Origin: Blautia hominis
Lineage (GTDB): Bacteria; Bacillota; Clostridia; Lachnospirales; Lachnospiraceae
Length of the DNA stretch: 64,000 bases
Assembly (NCBI GenBank): GCA_002270465.1
Contig: NQOF01000006.1
Coordinates: 310,001-374,000, forward strand
Direction: 5' to 3'
This document shows, piece after piece, positions 60,928-64,000 of the stretch. The notes beneath the pieces are model-generated. The model had not been told where the DNA came from. It saw nothing but the letters and a program-made list of their open reading frames with translations, and searched no databases. Numbering within the stretch: the first letter of the stretch is position 1; each line of letters begins with the position of its first letter. The position numbers and the translations under genes are program-made.

Positions 60928-61203
60928 ATGAGAAAAGATAAAAGAGACTTAAAGGTCTGTGAACAATCTGGATACAGATATAAGCCAACCCCTACGCTTA
61001 TGTTAAAGGGTGCATGGCTGGAGGAGTGGGGATTTACAGCTAATATGCCGGTGACTGTTCAGTGTGAGGAGGGGAAACTGATTATCGTCCTTAATGAAGA
61101 AAGAGCAAAGATGCTGGAGGAAGAGCAGGTTTATATTGAGGAAGAGACGAAGAAGTTACAGGCACAGCTTGTAGCGGAGCGGAAAAGGAGATATGGAAAA
61201 TAA
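60928..61203 (+). CDS. SymE-like type I toxin family protein
   Basis: 91 residues. RYKPTPTLMLKGAWLEEWGFTANMPVTVQCEEGKLIIVL (about 17-55) is the SymE-type swapped-hairpin AbrB-like domain; a Lys/Glu-rich helical tail follows. SymE of E. coli is an SOS-induced RNA- or nucleoid-acting toxin repressed by an antisense RNA; many clostridial relatives lie in mobile regions and may have other roles. GGGTGG precedes the ATG. It follows the structured RNA by about 150 bases and is in an operon with the next small gene. Confidence 0.78.
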   Translation: MRKDKRDLKVCEQSGYRYKPTPTLMLKGAWLEEWGFTANMPVTVQCEEGKLIIVLNEERAKMLEEEQVYIEEETKKLQAQLVAERKRRYGK

Positions 61204-61216
61204 GGAGATGGATAAA

Positions 61217-61396
61217 ATGAAGGGACAGGCGGTTACATTTGCTGTTGAAACGGAGAATGGTGTTGTGAACAGGATTGGAAAAGCATATATTGCCACTCCG
61301 GAAATCGGATTTCGGGGCGGCGAGGTTAGTTGGCTGGAGGATAAATTCAAAACACCGGTACATGGAAAGGAAAGCGAAAAATGGGAAAGACCATAA
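61217..61396 (+). CDS. small protein downstream of the SymE-like gene
   Basis: 59 residues from the ATG at 61217, which has AAGGAG 9 nt upstream (earlier ATGs at 61193 and 61208 overlap that box or the upstream gene). Sequence MKGQAVTFAVETENGVVN, then ATPEIGFRGGEVSWLEDKF. No family recognised; probably a beta-rich soluble protein. The gap to the SymE-like stop is 13 nt, so the two are one transcript; a role as partner or antitoxin is possible but not shown. Confidence 0.6.
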   Translation: MKGQAVTFAVETENGVVNRIGKAYIATPEIGFRGGEVSWLEDKFKTPVHGKESEKWERP

Positions 61397-61426
61397 TTTG
61401 AGTTTTTGAGAAAGGTGATATATCTT

Positions 61427-62371
61427 ATGGCAAAAGAACAGCAGGGGATAACAGAGACAACGGGACAGAAGGGCATACAGTTGCCGGAAATTATTGTCCC
61501 AGATAAAACAATACAGAAATTAATTTTTGTTGTTCGTGAGCAACAGGTAATGATGGATAGTGATCTGGCTGCACTTTATCAGGTAGAGACGAAGGTATTT
61601 AATCAGGCAGTATAAAGGAATATTGCACGTTTTCCGAATGCGTTTCGCTTCCAGCTTACAAATGAAGAGTATGAGTGTTTGAGGTCACAGATTGTTACCT
61701 CAAACGGGAGAGGTGGGAGAAGATATCTGCCATATGTTTTTACGGAACAGGGCATTGCAATGCTTTCAGCGGTGTTAAATAGTGATACTGCAATACAAGT
61801 TAGCATTCATATTATGACAGCGTTTGTTGAAATGAGAAAGTTTCTGGTGAATAATGCGGTGCTGTTTGAACGAATCAGTAATGTGGAGTTAAAGCAATTG
61901 GAATATCAGAAGAAGACCGATAAACGTTTTGAGCAGGTTTTTAATTACATAGCGGAACATGAAGAGGTGAAGCAGAAGATTTTCTTTGAGGGACAGATTT
62001 ATGATGCGTTTAGTTTGCTGGTAAAATTGGTTGGTAGTGCGGAGAAATCGATTATACTGATTGATAATTATGCGGATGTGGACACATTGAATATTTTAGC
62101 TAAGAAGAAGATAAATGTTAATGTCTGTATTTATACAATGAAGCAGACTAAACTGACATCAGCGGATGTAAAGAATTTTAATAGGCAGTATCCTAAGCTG
62201 GAGATTAAGTATACAGGGGCTTTCCATGACCGTTTTTTGATTGTAGATGGTGGTCAGGCATACCATATTGGGGCATCATTGAAAGATGCAGGTAAAAAGT
62301 GTTTTGCAATAAATCGTTTAGAGGATGAGAAGACTATTCAAGGTATGATTAAGAATACTAAAACAATATGA
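61427..62371 (+). pseudogene. ORF6N-domain protein interrupted by one nonsense codon
   Basis: The reading frame from the ATG at 61427 (AAAGGTGA 8 nt upstream) runs to 62371 but has an in-frame TAA at 61613-61615 where relatives have Lys in NQAVKRN. Around it the frame is intact: VMMDSDLAALYQVETKVFNQAV, stop, RNIARFPNAFRFQLTNEEY, then GRGGRRYLPYVFTEQGIAMLSAVL, the ORF6N DNA-binding domain. The C-terminal part (about residues 195-313) has HDRFLIVDGGQAYHIGASLKDAG, a PLD-like fold. A single base change explains the break. Phage-type gene; an internal start at 61679 could make only the second part. Confidence 0.85.
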
Positions 62372-62485
62372 TTTGTATTATAAGAATAAGATATTATTTT
62401 AATTTAAAGTTCTTAAATCTAAGAAAAGATTTAAAAGATTGTACTTTGTTAAAATAAAGATAACAGAATTGGAGGTTATAATATA

Positions 62486-62770
62486 TTGACTGGAGAGCTT
62501 ATTATAGAAAGACAAGAAAATGAAGGAACTTATATATTTGGTAATAAATTTATTTGTACAAATAGCTTTAAAACGGTTTTTGGTTCAAAGTATTTAGATG
62601 TAATTAAAGAATCAATAAAATTAATTAATAGGACATATAGTTATCCTGATTATATTCAAAGCCTATGTTATAATGAAATAAGATTTTTTGCTATTTCAAA
62701 TCAGGATAAATTTAGCCAAAAATCTAAAAACAACAATTATATAACATTTATGATGCCGGAAGAAGTCTGA
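62486..62770 (+). CDS. hypothetical protein
   Basis: 94 residues from TTG at 62486 with TTGGAGG 10 nt upstream. Sequence TGELIIERQENEGTYIFGN and ESIKLINRTYSYPDYIQSLCYNEIRFFAIS; no family recognised, no signal or membrane segment. AT-rich codon use (many AAT, ATA, TTA), unlike the core genes and like the methylase downstream. Its place directly before a restriction-modification gene may be chance or may mark it as part of a defence island. Confidence 0.55.
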   Translation: MTGELIIERQENEGTYIFGNKFICTNSFKTVFGSKYLDVIKESIKLINRTYSYPDYIQSLCYNEIRFFAISNQDKFSQKSKNNNYITFMMPEEV

Positions 62771-62827
62771 ATTTTCAGACTATATTTTGGAACGACCCGG
62801 TGACTAGTATTTTGACTTGTTTTATGC

Positions 62828-62883
62828 TAATATAATCTAAGCGATGATTCTATATAAAAGCGTCATTCGCTTGGATTATATTA
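62828..62883. promoter_or_regulatory. long palindrome before the methylase gene
   Basis: TAATATAATCTAAGCG (62828-62843) pairs with CGCTTGGATTATATTA (62868-62883), 15 of 16 with one G-T pair, and an ATGA/TCAT inner stem. It ends 22 bases before the methylase ATG. Terminator of the hypothetical gene or operator of the methylase. Confidence 0.7.
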
Positions 62884-62905
62884 TGATACGACGAAAGGAA
62901 TATAA

Positions 62906-64000
62906 ATGGCAAGATCAACAGTACACTATGCAGATAATCAAACAAACAATGTTCTTAAGAAATTACATAATAAATTACGCCCGGCAGGAACTCCAGTACA
63001 AAGAGTTGAATATATTATAGAATTACTACTTTTGCGTATTTTTGAAGTTAAGTTGAAAAAAGACACGGCCTTCAGTGAGATACGTATTTTATTTAATAAG
63101 GAAGAAAATGTAAACAAGTTATTCTACTATTTAAAAACAATAGATAGTCAGAAGATAACAGAAGAATTAAATAAAAGTTTTTTCCCTTTTTATGGGAATA
63201 TATTGTCTGAAGCAAGAAAAGTGTTAAGAGGTAATTTAACGACTAAAGTTCAAGATCAGCTTGTACTTATTCAAGAGGTTTTTAAAAATTCTAATTTTAC
63301 GAATAATGTTCAAAGTGGTAATCTTGAAGAAGTAATTTCGTTAATCGCTGAAATAGATGAGGAAAGATTGTTAAAAACAGATTTACTAGGCGATGCGATA
63401 GAGTCCGCACTATCAGAAACAGGTGGAACTAAGGAAATAGGGCTTTTCAGAACTCCTGACCATATAAGGCAGTTTATGGTTGGTTTAGTTGAGCCCAATA
63501 TAAAAGATACAATATTTGACCCTGCATGTGGTACCGGTGGTTTTTTATTTGATTCGTTTGAGTTTGTTATGGAAGGAATAACGAAAGATAAAAAGTGGCC
63601 AGGTGCAAAGGCACATAATGAATTAAAACATTGGTTTGAAGATTACTTTAATGATAAAGAGGAGAAAATGCCTTCTGAAGAAGATACTTTTAACTTTTAC
63701 AGAGCAGGAATTTCAGGAATCGAGTATTTAGGAATGATACGTAAAATGGCAGCAGTCAATTTCTATATCAGAGGTCTTAACCCTAATAACATTAGACAAG
63801 GTGATTCATTAGATATATTTGATCATAATATTGTTGGTACAAAATCAGTGATACTAGCAAATCCTCCATTTGGTGCAGAAAGAGATAAAGAATCTTATCC
63901 AAATGTTTGGGATGAATTTAGCAAAGAAAGTGAAACAACGATTTTATTTGTTAAATTGATGCTTGATTCATTAAAAGACGGAGGAAAATGCGCTGTTATT
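62906..64000 (+). CDS. hsdM: N-6 adenine DNA methylase, type I restriction-modification-like (partial)
   Basis: Open to the right edge: 365 codons without a stop from the ATG at 62906 (AAAGGAA 5 nt upstream). A helical N-terminal domain (about 1-185) precedes the methylase core with motif I DPACGTGGFL (Asp205) and motif IV NPPFGAE (Asn319). GLFRTPDHIRQFMVGLVEP directly before motif I is typical of HsdM. The N-terminus (RSTVHYADNQTNNVLKKLHNKLRPAGTPVQRVEYI) is that of stand-alone or type I modification subunits. Specificity (hsdS) and restriction (hsdR) genes would lie beyond the window. AT-rich composition suggests transfer. Confidence 0.88.
   Translation, partial: MARSTVHYADNQTNNVLKKLHNKLRPAGTPVQRVEYIIELLLLRIFEVKLKKDTAFSEIRILFNKEENVNKLFYYLKTIDSQKITEELNKSFFPFYGNILSEARKVLRGNLTTKVQDQLVLIQEVFKNSNFTNNVQSGNLEEVISLIAEIDEERLLKTDLLGDAIESALSETGGTKEIGLFRTPDHIRQFMVGLVEPNIKDTIFDPACGTGGFLFDSFEFVMEGITKDKKWPGAKAHNELKHWFEDYFNDKEEKMPSEEDTFNFYRAGISGIEYLGMIRKMAAVNFYIRGLNPNNIRQGDSLDIFDHNIVGTKSVILANPPFGAERDKESYPNVWDEFSKESETTILFVKLMLDSLKDGGKCAVI

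Overview
The window looks like a chromosome segment of a Lachnospiraceae bacterium (Bacillota), most likely Blautia or a close relative. Three things point there: the SCIFF peptide/maturase pair followed by a fused SecDF, family-specific proteins such as a DUF5721 protein and a TIGR04086 membrane protein, and Gram-positive ribosome-binding sites (AGGAG) with frequent GTG/TTG starts. From 1 to about 59.6 kb the sequence is ordinary moderate-GC chromosome. From about 59.6 kb to the end it becomes clearly AT-rich and carries accessory (toxin-, phage- and defence-type) genes.

Layout. 1-2.0 kb (minus): NudC (cut by the window edge), an acyltransferase-like protein and a DUF5721 protein. 2.1-8.8 kb (plus): DegV, a MATE exporter behind three tandem palindromes, a small acetyltransferase, a GH2 beta-mannosidase, a Nudix hydrolase and a YdcF-like protein. 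8.8-10.9 kb (minus): a YesL-like membrane protein and a CNNM/CBS transporter. 11.3-15.7 kb: a sortase-type surface protein, a TIGR04086 protein, scfA and scfB. 15.8-31.9 kb: housekeeping genes secDF, recJ, an EAL phosphodiesterase, apt, relA/spoT, a metallo-beta-lactamase-fold hydrolase, hemZ, an HD-GYP protein, hisS, aspS and a TSUP permease.

33.3-42.8 kb is a nucleoside/ribose utilisation locus. A LacI-type regulator fused to a ribokinase domain is divergent from three nucleoside hydrolases, a CUT1 ABC importer (binding protein and two permeases, no ATPase) and a stand-alone ribokinase. Two copies of one promoter cassette drive the hydrolase genes. 42.9-48.3 kb: an isolated Spo0A DNA-binding domain and an efflux operon of two HlyD-type adaptors plus a MacB-type permease, again with no ATPase. 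48.3-59.6 kb: a LUD protein, DegV, argS, a membrane Ser/Thr kinase with a coupled surface protein, class III fructose-bisphosphatase, an esterase, rpsB and tsf. 59.9-64 kb: an XRE regulator, a structured RNA, a SymE-like toxin, a nonsense-broken ORF6N gene and the start of a type I-type DNA methylase.

The most interesting unlisted structure is a family of three short (about 133-142 bp) non-coding mobile elements at 387-519, 4974-5107 and 13793-13934. Each has terminal inverted repeats and is flanked by an exact 8-bp target duplication, and each sits at or just after a stop codon. The other strong candidates are a compact structured RNA at about 60570-60770, the tandem palindromes before the MATE gene, and the duplicated promoter cassette with the LacI-ribokinase fusion.
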